DNA of 64,000 nt from Methanobrevibacter sp. (GCA_017646885.1 JAGCLR010000363.1:1-64000), one strand, 5' to 3'; positions 8,885 to 17,314 are shown, numbered from the stretch's first letter. Translations and numbers: made by a program. The notes: a model not told the origin generated them from the letters alone.

Positions 8885-9097
8885 ATGGATAAACAAATAA
8901 CATATCTCCGATTATGGAAAGTATTTCTGAACCCATTTAATGAGATTGTGAATACTGTAGAATTAGACTATATAGATGATTCTATAATAATAAATAAACT
9001 TATAACCAACTATGACGATTGTTACAGTTATATTGTTGTAACTGCTATTTCAAAACAAACAGCAGAATATAAAGTTCGTAGACTTTTGTGGAGGTGA
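8885..9097 (+). CDS. Hypothetical small protein
   Basis: ATG 8885 behind GGAGGGATGATT. A 70-residue beta-rich product. It sits between two co-directional genes with gaps of 6-7 bases. Function unknown. Confidence 0.5.
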   Translation: MDKQITYLRLWKVFLNPFNEIVNTVELDYIDDSIIINKLITNYDDCYSYIVVTAISKQTAEYKVRRLLWR

Positions 9098-9104
9098 TGA
9101 TGTT

Positions 9105-9320
9105 TTGGATAAATGCTCTTTTCCAGATGGATTGATAATTAGACCAGATGGGGAAAATGAATTAGATCCTTGTTTATATGAAACTAAAGAAGTCTTTACA
9201 AATTGCATTGTTGAAATTTTGAAATGTAAAAATTGTGGGAATATTTCCATATCCTGGAGAAAAACTGAGGGTACTGAAAAAGTTCCTGAAACAGATTGGG
9301 ATATTATTTTAGGAGGATAA
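9105..9320 (+). CDS. Small zinc-ribbon-like protein
   Basis: A TTG start is supported by GGAGGTGATGATG upstream and by the absence of an ATG in this frame. The 71-residue product has one CKNCG knuckle at about residue 43. Function unknown. Confidence 0.5.
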   Translation: MDKCSFPDGLIIRPDGENELDPCLYETKEVFTNCIVEILKCKNCGNISISWRKTEGTEKVPETDWDIILGG

Positions 9321-9321
9321 C

Positions 9322-9504
9322 ATGAAATATCATTGTGACCTATCTCCATTGGTAGGGGCTTATTGTCCCTATTGCACTAATGACGGACCCTTATGTGAAT
9401 TTGATAAATGTGACATAGAGGAAGCTTATGAATTAGGAAATGATGATAAGGTGAAGGAGATTCATGATAAATTGAGAGCGCTACAGGAGGAGGGATATAA
9501 ATGA
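9322..9504 (+). CDS. Small Cys-rich protein
   Basis: ATG behind GGAGG; starts 2 bases after the previous stop. The 60-residue product has CPYC and two further cysteines in its first 30 residues, a potential zinc site. Overlaps the next gene by 4 bases. Confidence 0.55.
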   Translation: MKYHCDLSPLVGAYCPYCTNDGPLCEFDKCDIEEAYELGNDDKVKEIHDKLRALQEEGYK

Positions 9505-9773
9505 AAGTTATTGAATTGCCTGTCAATGAAAATGAATTATCGTATCCAGAAGAAATAAATAAGTTGGTTCAAAAACTTCAAAATAAAAATATCAAATTAA
9601 ATGTTGATAAAATCATATTAGAAAAATTATGGTATGTTTTTTCTGAAAAATATGATGCTACATTTTTAGTTGTGGATAATGACACGATTGATGAATTTAT
9701 CGAATGGGCAAAAGATATTGATTATGAATTCGCACAAAAATGTAATTACTATGGATATATTGAGGAGGAATAA
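9501..9773 (+). CDS. Hypothetical acidic protein
   Basis: ATG behind GGAGGG. A 90-residue acidic, helical product. No family recognised. Confidence 0.55.
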   Translation: MKVIELPVNENELSYPEEINKLVQKLQNKNIKLNVDKIILEKLWYVFSEKYDATFLVVDNDTIDEFIEWAKDIDYEFAQKCNYYGYIEEE

Positions 9774-9776
9774 ATA

Positions 9777-10154
9777 ATGGAAAAAATTGAACCAAAGGAT
9801 ATGACTAAGAATGTATCCGTATTCAAAGATAATGCCTTTAGGGGCGGTTATCCATATAAGATTACAATTTATGATGAGGATGTAAGAAAATCAATTCTAA
9901 ATGGAATTAAATATTCCTATGAAATCACCGAGCTTGAAGAAATCCTTTATAGGCTGAATACATCCTTAGAAAATGGAGTAAATGTAATTTTTAAGGAACT
10001 TATTTCAAATAATTCAATCGCTGTTTTTGTTCTTGTTACACCAGACCGAAATTATGATATCTGCATTAGGATTGATCATGTAGAAGCACAAAAAACATCT
10101 GATGAAATTAGGATGGACGATATTCTTAAAATTGAAGAATTTGAGGAGGATTAA
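9777..10154 (+). CDS. Hypothetical protein
   Basis: ATG behind GGAGG. A 125-residue alpha/beta protein; no motifs recognised. Co-directional with its neighbours, 2-3 base gaps. Confidence 0.55.
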   Translation: MEKIEPKDMTKNVSVFKDNAFRGGYPYKITIYDEDVRKSILNGIKYSYEITELEEILYRLNTSLENGVNVIFKELISNNSIAVFVLVTPDRNYDICIRIDHVEAQKTSDEIRMDDILKIEEFEED

Positions 10155-10156
10155 AA

Positions 10157-10498
10157 ATGGGAAGTTCCAGAGATTGTGAAATTGTTCTAAATGAATTAAA
10201 GGATTGGTTGAAACAGAATTCTATTCCAAACAAAGACGATTATATGTCAGTTCTTTATGAGAAAAATGCTTATGATAAGGTGCTTCAAAAATTATACAAA
10301 CTAATGAATGGTGAGGAATCTAAACTACATAGATTTAAGGTAGGACTTTGTTGCGGTGGTATCATGGAGGATCCAGACATTCATTATGAGAACATTCAAA
10401 TAATCGAAGCTGCTACTCCGGAAGAAGCTAAAGAACATTACGATGAGGTTAATAATTGTAATTATTATTACGGTGAAGTTTTAGGAAGGTTGGATTAA
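10157..10498 (+). CDS. Hypothetical protein
   Basis: ATG behind GAGGAGG. A 113-residue product whose C-terminal half (IIEAATPEEAKEHYDEVNN) looks like a small ferredoxin-like or translation-associated fold, but no family can be named. Last gene before the hairpin at 10506. Confidence 0.55.
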   Translation: MGSSRDCEIVLNELKDWLKQNSIPNKDDYMSVLYEKNAYDKVLQKLYKLMNGEESKLHRFKVGLCCGGIMEDPDIHYENIQIIEAATPEEAKEHYDEVNNCNYYYGEVLGRLD

Positions 10499-10505
10499 AG
10501 AACAG

Positions 10506-10539
10506 GAGTTTGTTAATTTAAAAACATTTTAACAAACTC
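10506..10539 (+). terminator. Hairpin directly abutting the P3 -35 box
   Basis: A perfect 11-bp stem (GAGTTTGTTAA 10506-10516 with TTAACAAACTC 10529-10539) is followed not by a T run but immediately by TTGACT at 10540. It may end the upstream transcript weakly or act as a regulatory structure; a related hairpin precedes P5. Confidence 0.5.
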
Positions 10540-10568
10540 TTGACTTTTTGATAAATATGTGTTATAAT
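10540..10568 (+). promoter_or_regulatory. Sigma-70 promoter P3
   Basis: TTGACT 10540-10545, 17-base spacer, TATAAT 10563-10568. Opens the operon 10606-14102. Confidence 0.85.
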
Positions 10569-10605
10569 ATATTTGTAAGAATTATGGAAAGAAGTGACTA
10601 GTATT

Positions 10606-11076
10606 ATGAATCTTCTTAATAGGGAATTTGGTTATCTTAAAGTAGTTGGTAACTCATCTAGAAAGGGATATGTTGTTTGTAAATGTAATAAATGTGGCAA
10701 TTTTAAAGACATTAGGGCAACATCTTTAACTAAGAGAAAACAACCAACTATTTCATGTGGGTGTGTTCAAAAAGAGGTTGCTTCTGAAATTTGTTCTAAA
10801 TCATTACCTAAGAATTCAAAAGAGCAAGTTGAAACCAATAGAAAGTTTCAAACAAATTTCGGATCTATTCAATGTGAAATTCCTAAGAACAATACCAGCG
10901 GATGCAAGGGAGTAGCGTGGAATAAATATCACGAAAAATGGGAAGCATATTTACATCTTCACAGAAAAAAGATTCGTCTTGGTTATTTTACAGATCTTAA
11001 AGATGCTATTACTGCAAGAAGAGAAGCAGAGGAAAAATATTTTCAACCGCTTTTAGAAATGGCAGGAAAGGTTTAA
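10606..11076 (+). CDS. AP2-domain protein (homing-endonuclease-associated type)
   Basis: The ATG at 10606 is preferred over a GTG 12 bases upstream. Residues 1-50 match the N-terminal Cys module of phage AP2/HNH proteins (FGYLKVVG, CKCNKCGNFKD, SCGC). Residues about 98-150 form an AP2 DNA-binding domain (SGCKGVAWNKYHEKWEAY, RLGYFTDLKDA). No HNH catalytic motif is visible between them, so this may be a DNA-binding remnant or a regulator instead of an active nuclease. Confidence 0.75.
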   Translation: MNLLNREFGYLKVVGNSSRKGYVVCKCNKCGNFKDIRATSLTKRKQPTISCGCVQKEVASEICSKSLPKNSKEQVETNRKFQTNFGSIQCEIPKNNTSGCKGVAWNKYHEKWEAYLHLHRKKIRLGYFTDLKDAITARREAEEKYFQPLLEMAGKV

Positions 11077-11079
11077 GAT

Positions 11080-11496
11080 ATGAATATAATTATAACTTTT
11101 GTAATTTCATTTATTATTGCATTTCCAATAGGATATCTATACGCACTTCATAAAATTAAAAAAGATGCTTTGTCAGAACAAAGTCTAGAACTTATGGATG
11201 CAGATATAATGCTTGAGATAAGTAAGGCAAATGAAGGTAATTTTAACTACACAGCAACGCAAAAAGATATCCTTAACAAAATTATCAAAAAAATAAACAA
11301 TTCTGCATTAAAAGGTTTTAATGGAATTAGGTTATCTAATGATTTATCATTTAATTATGAAATTGATAATAACTTTACGAAGAAACAAATTAAAGATTTC
11401 TTTCATGACAAAGGATATAAAATATATTTTAAATACGAATTTTCTGACCATTCCGATATAGAAAAAATAACATGGAATGAGGCTAAAAAGAAATGA
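11080..11496 (+). CDS. Membrane-anchored hypothetical protein
   Basis: One N-terminal transmembrane helix (residues 2-23, IIITFVISFIIAFPIGYLY) then a charged soluble part of about 110 residues, probably cytoplasmic. No family recognised. Overlaps the next gene by 4 bases. Confidence 0.6.
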   Translation: MNIIITFVISFIIAFPIGYLYALHKIKKDALSEQSLELMDADIMLEISKANEGNFNYTATQKDILNKIIKKINNSALKGFNGIRLSNDLSFNYEIDNNFTKKQIKDFFHDKGYKIYFKYEFSDHSDIEKITWNEAKKK

Positions 11497-11921
11497 TATT
11501 AAAAGAAGATAGACAACTGTATAGAGGAATCTTTTGGATAACAGATATTGATGATCTATATAATTCAAAATTATATTTTCAAATTCCATGTGATGAAAAT
11601 GGTGACATTAGTGATATAGATTTCACAATCTCAGATAAAATGTCATCAACTGGATCAAACAATTACAATCACAAAAGAGTTTGGAATTCATTATCACATA
11701 AAGAAACTAAAGGTAAGCCTTTTGACTATTATCCGAGAGGAAGAGTAGAAATATCGAATGGAATTGCAAAGGTTTATCATTCACCATATATTGATCAGAA
11801 TAAACTTAAATCTTGGGTAACGGACAGATTTAACCTAACATCAGCAAATGGAATTAAGAAAGTTAAAATGATCGCAGACGGTTCGAATCACTATCGTTGT
11901 TATTTGGACGAGAATTTTTAA
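11493..11921 (+). CDS. Hypothetical protein
   Basis: A 142-residue alpha/beta protein translated from an ATGA overlap. Its N-terminus MILKED resembles by chance the (I/L)xE tag of the 42-62 kb block; nothing else links it to that set. Function unknown. Confidence 0.55.
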   Translation: MILKEDRQLYRGIFWITDIDDLYNSKLYFQIPCDENGDISDIDFTISDKMSSTGSNNYNHKRVWNSLSHKETKGKPFDYYPRGRVEISNGIAKVYHSPYIDQNKLKSWVTDRFNLTSANGIKKVKMIADGSNHYRCYLDENF

Positions 11922-11951
11922 TACGACTATGTTTAAAGAGGAGAGTTTACT

Positions 11952-12323
11952 ATGAATGAAAATGTAATCAGTAAAGAAAAATTTAATATCTGGGTAGACA
12001 GAATTCTAGATAATTGCTACAAGGTTACTGGAATAACATTTAAAGATGTAGAAAACGTACATGGTTCCTTTTTAACTAAAGGGCTACTATCAAGTGAAGA
12101 ATTTTCTGACTTGTATGATGATCCTTATGAGAAATTTGGAAAATTTTTAATAGTCATGAAGAATCATGATAATCTCAGAATCATTAACATCATAAACGGT
12201 AAATCTGGCTATTCCAAAAGAAATGTTGGTGACTTTTTCGACGCTAAAATTGCCCTGGCAGTTGCTTGGGCAAGATATTGTAAAAATCCTATTCCAAGGG
12301 AAAACAATACTTTTAAAAACTAA
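11952..12323 (+). CDS. Hypothetical protein, paralogue A
   Basis: A 123-residue protein. Its C-terminal 60 residues (INGKSGYSK, FDAKIALAVAWARYCKN) are nearly identical to those of the next gene, so the two are tandem paralogues. The conserved basic/aromatic block suggests a common ligand, not identified. Confidence 0.6.
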   Translation: MNENVISKEKFNIWVDRILDNCYKVTGITFKDVENVHGSFLTKGLLSSEEFSDLYDDPYEKFGKFLIVMKNHDNLRIINIINGKSGYSKRNVGDFFDAKIALAVAWARYCKNPIPRENNTFKN

Positions 12324-12336
12324 GGAGGAAATAAAA

Positions 12337-12915
12337 ATGTCTATTACAAAGGAAGTTTCTAAAATTAAATTTGATATGTGGGTATCTAGAATGATAAATG
12401 ATTGTATACGGAATACAGGTATTCATGACCGTGTAATTAAAGACCTTGCATCTTTTCCAGATGTTAATTATGAAAAAAGACTGCTCTGGGATATGCGCGT
12501 TATGTATACGAATAAAGGGCATAGTGGAAATGTATTGATACACCATCAATTTATGGTTTATATCTCTGAAGATGAAAATTACCTTAGACTTACAAATATT
12601 GTAAACGGTAAATCTGGATATTCTAAGAAGAATACATTTGATAAATTTGATGCAAAAATTGCTTTGGCGGTAGCATGGGCAAGATATTGCAAAAATACAA
12701 TCCCGAAACTCAAAACATATCTTACAAAAGAACAATTCCTTGATCTTGAAAATGGAAATATTTTTTATAGTAAGAACGGACAGAAGTTTATTGCTATTGG
12801 AATTGAACCTCAAACAAAAGATATGATGGTTGTATACCGTGAAAAGGATAAGAACCTTAAAGAAATTGTAACCATTCCCTATATCAAAGAAACATACAGT
12901 TTTGAGAAAATTTAA
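12337..12915 (+). CDS. Hypothetical protein, paralogue B with extension
   Basis: The ATG at 12337 follows AAGGAGG. Residues 1-125 parallel paralogue A (KFDMWVSRMINDC, VNGKSGYSKKN, KFDAKIALAVAWARYCKN). A C-terminal extension of about 65 residues is unique and contains a beta-rich module. Function unknown. Confidence 0.6.
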   Translation: MSITKEVSKIKFDMWVSRMINDCIRNTGIHDRVIKDLASFPDVNYEKRLLWDMRVMYTNKGHSGNVLIHHQFMVYISEDENYLRLTNIVNGKSGYSKKNTFDKFDAKIALAVAWARYCKNTIPKLKTYLTKEQFLDLENGNIFYSKNGQKFIAIGIEPQTKDMMVVYREKDKNLKEIVTIPYIKETYSFEKI

Positions 12916-12933
12916 ATAGGAGGTAGCCTAAAA

Positions 12934-13101
12934 ATGGATGCTAAGTATCGCGTAGTCTTTGGAGAAGGTGTAGAAACCTTTACAGATTTTGATGAAGCAA
13001 AAAAGTTTGCAGAACAAACTAATGATCAAAATACTGTTATTTATTTACAGGTTGGCACTATGTGTGGTATGGTTTGGAAAAAGGAAAACAAAAATGAATA
13101 A
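12934..13101 (+). CDS. Small hypothetical protein (55 aa)
   Basis: A short gene with a strong TAGGAGGT site 10 bases before the ATG. The product begins MDAKYRVVFGEGVETF and is beta-alpha-beta like. The ribosome binding site and tight packing support expression. Confidence 0.6.
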   Translation: MDAKYRVVFGEGVETFTDFDEAKKFAEQTNDQNTVIYLQVGTMCGMVWKKENKNE

Positions 13102-13112
13102 AGTTGATTGTA

Positions 13113-13238
13113 ATGTCCTTCAATGTAAATATAATGCAAACATACTTTGATACTTATAAGATTGAAATTAGCGGAAATGGATTCTATATGACAATTCGGA
13201 CTATTGTAAAGGAGGATGACAATGGGAACAGAGCATGA
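13113..13238 (+). CDS. Possible small protein (41 aa)
   Basis: A frame from ATG 13113 begins MSFNVNIMQTYFDTYKIEI and overlaps the next gene by 17 bases. It fills an otherwise empty gap between genes, but it lacks a convincing ribosome binding site and may be non-coding. Confidence 0.3.
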   Translation: MSFNVNIMQTYFDTYKIEISGNGFYMTIRTIVKEDDNGNRA

Positions 13239-13650
13239 TATAAAATTTGCTATTTCAGTTCTTGAAGAAAAGGCAAAAGACATTACTGATTTATTTTCAA
13301 AAGTTGTTGATTATTACGAAGAGCTTGAGGACAGTACAAGAGAGAAATACACGCAGAATCATTGGACTGTAAATATCAATTTAAGAAACGGAACAGAACT
13401 AAAAGAAATTTTTAAGACATATGATGACGCAAATGAGTTTATACGCTCTAAAAAACTAAAAGATAAAGATTTTGTAAATTCTTGCATCAGCAACACTTTG
13501 TACTATAAATTACAAAAACTATGTGAATATAAAGATTTTGAGACACAGGTGCTTGAAGATCAGTTGAAAGCGATTGAGGATGCTATTAAAATTTTAAATA
13601 ACAACTACTATAATAGTACATTTTTTAAACTAAAGGAATCCGAGGTTTAA
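13222..13650 (+). CDS. Hypothetical helical protein
   Basis: The second ATG (13222) is chosen because AAAGGAGG would overlap a start at 13216. The 142-residue product is charged and helical. No family recognised. Confidence 0.6.
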   Translation: MGTEHDIKFAISVLEEKAKDITDLFSKVVDYYEELEDSTREKYTQNHWTVNINLRNGTELKEIFKTYDDANEFIRSKKLKDKDFVNSCISNTLYYKLQKLCEYKDFETQVLEDQLKAIEDAIKILNNNYYNSTFFKLKESEV

Positions 13651-13652
13651 TT

Positions 13653-14102
13653 ATGAATAAGTATGTTAAATCTGCAAAATTAAATAAAGTGCCGTGGGAT
13701 CCGGTAGATACGACTAAGATCAATTTTAGAGAATCTTTAACACTATCATTTGAAGATACAAATATTTGCGGTGTACCTGCAACGGATTTTATGAGTATAG
13801 TAAATGCTATGATTAAAGAAGAAATTGAAAAAATGGATTGTATATTCATAACGACAGCCATATTTTATGGGTACGATAGTGCTGATAAACTAATTAACCT
13901 TCTACTAACTGAAAATATTGAAGAACTTGGATATTTCTTGCAACAGGTAAATAAACGATTTGAGGAACAAAACATTGATAGAAGGTTTGCTGTTCCACCT
14001 GATTTAACAGCATATCGAATTAGAGTTGAGCAAGACCGCGAACGATTAACTGACCGTTGGAATTATGTTGTGAAGAAATTATCAAGTGGTTTTGAAAAGT
14101 GA
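13653..14102 (+). CDS. Hypothetical protein
   Basis: A 149-residue protein starting 2 bases after the previous stop. Mixed alpha/beta composition, no motif recognised. Last gene of the P3 operon. Confidence 0.55.
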   Translation: MNKYVKSAKLNKVPWDPVDTTKINFRESLTLSFEDTNICGVPATDFMSIVNAMIKEEIEKMDCIFITTAIFYGYDSADKLINLLLTENIEELGYFLQQVNKRFEEQNIDRRFAVPPDLTAYRIRVEQDRERLTDRWNYVVKKLSSGFEK

Positions 14103-14120
14103 TTAGTAAATATATACAAA

Positions 14121-14149
14121 AATCCGGTAAATAATCACCGGATTTTTTA
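14121..14149 (+). terminator. Intrinsic terminator
   Basis: The perfect stem AATCCGGT / ACCGGATT with an 8-base loop is followed by a T run. Confidence 0.9.
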
Positions 14150-14170
14150 TTTCAAATTTCAAAAAACCTC

Positions 14171-14199
14171 TTGACAAATACTTCATAATATGTTATACT
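14171..14199 (+). promoter_or_regulatory. Sigma-70 promoter P4
   Basis: TTGACA 14171-14176, 17-base spacer, TATACT 14194-14199. Drives 14246-16615. Confidence 0.85.
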
Positions 14200-14245
14200 A
14201 TACTTGTAAATAAAACAATCGTGTATTCAGTAATGGAGGTTAAAA

Positions 14246-14869
14246 ATGAAAAAGAAAATCCAATATGGAACGATTGATCTAACTCCCGGTGCAAAAGATG
14301 ATCCATATTTTGATATGATTCAAAATTGTTGTCCACATTGTCTTCATGTAGATGAAACAGGAAAAGAACAAGAAGTAGAACCACTTCGTAATGAAATTAA
14401 AACATTCTATGAACAATGTTGGAATGGGTTTGGATATAATGAGTATAAAGTATTACCACATCTCTGTCATAGCTGTAAATCTATTTTCCTGTCATACCGG
14501 ATGCAAAAGAAAATAAATTGGCAAGAAATTATTGGGTTAATTCTAATTGTTTATGGCGTAATTGGTTTGGTACTTGCTGTTTTCTATACTATGACCAAAA
14601 GCCTTGGAATGCTGCATTGGTTAGCTATTGTAAGTCTTTGCTTTGGTATTGGATGTGTTTCAGACAATGATTATATGAAAAAGAAATTGAACTTTAGTTA
14701 TGTATACGATGAGGTTGAATGTGATTGGCTATTAACACAATATTTACATAAAGAAAATGAAAAAGAAGAGACAGGTATTCCAAATACAGAAAATGAAGAT
14801 CCGTACAAAGATCTTCCATATGAAGGAAAGATGGTTGGTTGTGTGTTTAGAAGACCGGCGGATGAATAA
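14246..14869 (+). CDS. Zinc-ribbon membrane protein
   Basis: A 207-residue protein with an N-terminal metal site (CCPHCLHVDE near residue 30, then CHSCKS near 75). Two transmembrane helices follow (about residues 92-113 and 119-135: GLILIVYGVIGLVLAVFY, WLAIVSLCFGIGC), then a cytoplasmic C-terminus. It may act on host membrane or division functions, but no family is recognised. Confidence 0.6.
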   Translation: MKKKIQYGTIDLTPGAKDDPYFDMIQNCCPHCLHVDETGKEQEVEPLRNEIKTFYEQCWNGFGYNEYKVLPHLCHSCKSIFLSYRMQKKINWQEIIGLILIVYGVIGLVLAVFYTMTKSLGMLHWLAIVSLCFGIGCVSDNDYMKKKLNFSYVYDEVECDWLLTQYLHKENEKEETGIPNTENEDPYKDLPYEGKMVGCVFRRPADE

Positions 14870-14887
14870 TTTATAGGAGCTGTAATC

Positions 14888-15070
14888 ATGAAATCAGTTT
14901 ATCATGTTTCAATTTTTGAAGTTGATTTTCAGAGTCATAACTACAAATTCATTGATGATTGTTTTAGAAAATTTAACAATTATTATGATGCATTAAGATA
15001 TGCACAATGGAATTCTATTGAAACAATGACATTTAGAAGAGGATATTTTATAAATGAGGTGACTTTATGA
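14888..15070 (+). CDS. Small hypothetical protein
   Basis: A 60-residue product, ATG behind AGGAG, rich in aromatic residues. Overlaps the next start by 4 bases. Function unknown. Confidence 0.5.
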   Translation: MKSVYHVSIFEVDFQSHNYKFIDDCFRKFNNYYDALRYAQWNSIETMTFRRGYFINEVTL

Positions 15071-15357
15071 ATTTTCATGAATTTCAATCGCTTGCAAAAG
15101 CACATAGAATTATGACAGATATTTTAATCAAACATATTCACTCCGGTGATGAAGATGAGTTTATACATCTTAGAAATCTTAAATTTGGTGAAATAGAAGA
15201 TATGTTGCAAGACTTGTCCACAAAGGGAATTGTCTGTTCTGCTTGTGGTGGAACAGGAACTAAATTTTACGAAACTGATCAAATAACAAGAGAGTGTCCA
15301 ACCTGTGGAGGCAAAGGTGGTTTTTTCAAAGTTTGGGATATGGAGGTTGATTTGTAA
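15067..15357 (+). CDS. DnaJ-type zinc-finger protein
   Basis: A 96-residue protein ending with two CxxCxGxG repeats (CSACGGTG near residue 57, CPTCGGKG near 78), the hallmark of the DnaJ cysteine-rich domain. There is no J domain. In DnaJ this module binds unfolded protein; a stand-alone copy may act as an adaptor. The four-base coupling to the downstream phosphatase suggests co-expression. Confidence 0.65.
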   Translation: MNFHEFQSLAKAHRIMTDILIKHIHSGDEDEFIHLRNLKFGEIEDMLQDLSTKGIVCSACGGTGTKFYETDQITRECPTCGGKGGFFKVWDMEVDL

Positions 15358-16049
15358 TGTTTTATTATACAGGAGATATTCATGGAAAACCAGATAAGAT
15401 TATTGAATTTGCATTAAAAAATAAACTAACTAAGAACGACACTATTGTAATTCTTGGAGATGTTGGTTGTAATTATTACGGTGAGAAATCAGTAAAAGAT
15501 CATAACATGAAGTACAAACTCTCCAAGCTTCCATGTACTATTTTCTGTATACATGGAAACCACGAGGCCAGACCGCAAACTATTTCAACCTATAGAAGAA
15601 AACTTTGGAATCAGGGTTATGTGTATGTTGAAGATGAATTTCCAAATATTATCTTCGCCGTGGACGGTAATATTTATGATTTAGACGGAAAAGATACTCT
15701 TGTAATTGGCGGAGCATATTCTGTAGATAAGTATTATAGACTTGAAATGGGGTATAACTGGTTTCCTGATGAACAACCTAGTGACGAAACAAAACAGGAA
15801 ACAGAACAAGCTATTGGAATGTGGGGTTATGAATTTGATCAAATTCTCACACATACTTGCCCAAAGAAATATATTCCAACAGAGGCATTTCTTCCAGGAA
15901 TAGATCAATCAAAAGTAGATAATTCCACCGAGGAATGGTTAGACACTATTGAAGAAAAATGTACCTATGGAAGATGGTTATGTGGTCATTATCACATTGA
16001 TAAATCCATTGATAAGATAAGATTTCTGATGAACGATTTTATTATTTGA
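15357..16049 (+). CDS. Calcineurin-like metallophosphatase
   Basis: A 230-residue enzyme with the full metallophosphoesterase motif series: GDIHG (residues 6-10), GDVGCNY (near 38), GNHE (near 68), a mid-chain THTC and GHYH (near 210). This family hydrolyses phosphomono- or diesters using two metal ions. The substrate (protein, nucleotide or nucleic acid) cannot be deduced. It is co-transcribed with the DnaJ-type zinc protein. Confidence 0.85.
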   Translation: MFYYTGDIHGKPDKIIEFALKNKLTKNDTIVILGDVGCNYYGEKSVKDHNMKYKLSKLPCTIFCIHGNHEARPQTISTYRRKLWNQGYVYVEDEFPNIIFAVDGNIYDLDGKDTLVIGGAYSVDKYYRLEMGYNWFPDEQPSDETKQETEQAIGMWGYEFDQILTHTCPKKYIPTEAFLPGIDQSKVDNSTEEWLDTIEEKCTYGRWLCGHYHIDKSIDKIRFLMNDFII

Positions 16050-16059
16050 GGTGGCACAG

Positions 16060-16356
16060 ATGAATTATGCATTCATCCATAATGAATTAAAGAAGCTCTT
16101 TCCATTTTATGAGAACCCCAGAGTTTTAGAAGACACACAACTAATTCTAAGGGTAAGACATGGGTATGATTCATTAGGAAATTTCTACCAAGTGCTTATA
16201 GAGGATTCGTCTAACTGTATAAGCCGAAATAAAAATGGAACTCTTGACGTGAACATTAAAAATATAAAATATAGAGTTCGTGAGTTTTATGAAAATGGAT
16301 ATACACGAGAATATGATATAAAACGTGCTGAGGAGTTTGAAAATGACAAACAGTGA
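16060..16356 (+). CDS. Hypothetical protein
   Basis: The ATG at 16060 fits GAGGTGG better than the GTG at 16051. A 98-residue beta-rich product with no family recognised. Overlaps the next gene by 14 bases. Confidence 0.5.
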   Translation: MNYAFIHNELKKLFPFYENPRVLEDTQLILRVRHGYDSLGNFYQVLIEDSSNCISRNKNGTLDVNIKNIKYRVREFYENGYTREYDIKRAEEFENDKQ

Positions 16357-16615
16357 GTTTGAAAGTTTAGAAAAACAAGAATATGCATTTTTAGATACTA
16401 TTGATATTCTATCTATACTTAAAGAAAATGATTTAGATAATGCAGAAGAAATCATTCATATTTTGGAAGAAGATTATGAGGATAAATATCTTGAGCAAAA
16501 TCCGGACGATGATTTCTTATTTAATTGTATTAGCCATTATGATTTTGTAAGGTACATCAAAAGAAGATACGGGATTAACTTTAGAGAAGAAACGATTTAT
16601 TATTTTAACTTATAA
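16343..16615 (+). CDS. Hypothetical protein, paralogue of 17315 gene
   Basis: The ATG at 16343 follows GAGG. The 90-residue acidic product begins with a block (LEKQEYAFLDTIDIL) also found in the gene at 17315 (IQKQEFEYLDSIDLI). Both keep the central DxxLxNxx pattern and C-terminal RY(G/K)I block. Function unknown. Confidence 0.55.
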   Translation: MTNSEFESLEKQEYAFLDTIDILSILKENDLDNAEEIIHILEEDYEDKYLEQNPDDDFLFNCISHYDFVRYIKRRYGINFREETIYYFNL

Positions 16616-16623
16616 GAACTAAG

Positions 16624-16656
16624 AGTCTGTTAGAACAAAAACATTTTAGCAAACTC
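16624..16656 (+). terminator. Imperfect hairpin abutting the P5 -35 box
   Basis: GAGTCTGTTAGAA pairs imperfectly with TTTTAGCAAACTC and is followed immediately by TTGACT at 16657, the same arrangement as at 10506-10545. Confidence 0.4.
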
Positions 16657-16685
16657 TTGACTTTTACTGTGCAATGTGTTATAAT
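16657..16685 (+). promoter_or_regulatory. Sigma-70 promoter P5
   Basis: TTGACT 16657-16662, 17-base spacer, TATAAT 16680-16685. Opens the operon 16718-20096 that carries the RNA repair enzyme. Confidence 0.85.
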
Positions 16686-16717
16686 ATATTTACAAATATA
16701 TAAAGGAGGGTATACCT

Positions 16718-16915
16718 ATGTTCGATCCAATCCATTATAAATGCCTCTATGAATCAACTCAAAGAATGCTTGAGACAGCTAATCGAAAAATTGAAATGCT
16801 TGAGCAAGATCTTAGAAATGCTAATATGCTTTTGAGAATGAAGGATAAGGAAATTGAGGCACTTAGGTCTGGTGGAAGTAGGGAGGTAGACAGTGAGAAG
16901 TGGATGGGCCAATGA
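16718..16915 (+). CDS. Small coiled-coil protein
   Basis: ATG behind AAAGGAGGG. The 65-residue product is one continuous coiled coil (RKIEMLEQDLRNANMLLRM). It probably oligomerises. First gene behind P5. Confidence 0.6.
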   Translation: MFDPIHYKCLYESTQRMLETANRKIEMLEQDLRNANMLLRMKDKEIEALRSGGSREVDSEKWMGQ

Positions 16916-17313
16916 AATTATCTGCATATGTTTATAAATTTAATAACAAAGTGCAAAGAAAATATATTGTGGATAAAGATCAGATGATAAAATTATTTAA
17001 AGATTGTAAAGATAGATTTGTTACTTTTGGCAATATGGGTGGTTTTATTGATGGACCTGATTTTGCAAAAGTTTGTGCTATAGCAAAATCCTTCGATGTG
17101 AAAGAAGATGGAATCACGGCAGATATTGATGTTCTTGACACACCTAATGGAAGATTGCTTAAAGAATTACTTAAAGTTATGAATGATTCTATGTTAATAA
17201 GTTGTGTATATATTGGAGATATTCATAACAAACAGATTTTTCCACAAACAATTCCATATCTTGTAATTGGTGAAAATCAATTCGGATACAGATTAAAAAT
17301 GGAGGAGGGTTAA
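16912..17313 (+). CDS. Hypothetical protein resembling part of T4-type prohead protease
   Basis: ATG 16912 forms an ATGA overlap with the previous stop; the ATG at 16900 lacks a spaced ribosome binding site. The 133-residue product contains IDVLDTPNGRLLKELL, close to the (K)ILDTPxGKxxKxLL segment of gp21-family prohead proteases, preceded by a GGFIDGP loop where gp21 has GxLDHP. The catalytic His is therefore not evident. It could be a degenerate relative or an unrelated phage protein with a convergent motif. Confidence 0.35.
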   Translation: MKLSAYVYKFNNKVQRKYIVDKDQMIKLFKDCKDRFVTFGNMGGFIDGPDFAKVCAIAKSFDVKEDGITADIDVLDTPNGRLLKELLKVMNDSMLISCVYIGDIHNKQIFPQTIPYLVIGENQFGYRLKMEEG

Positions 17314-17314
17314 T

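Noticed and set aside
12313..12813. Minus-strand open frame of 166 codons
   Set aside because: Cys/Phe/Ile-rich antisense shadow of the paralogue B gene, without translation signals.
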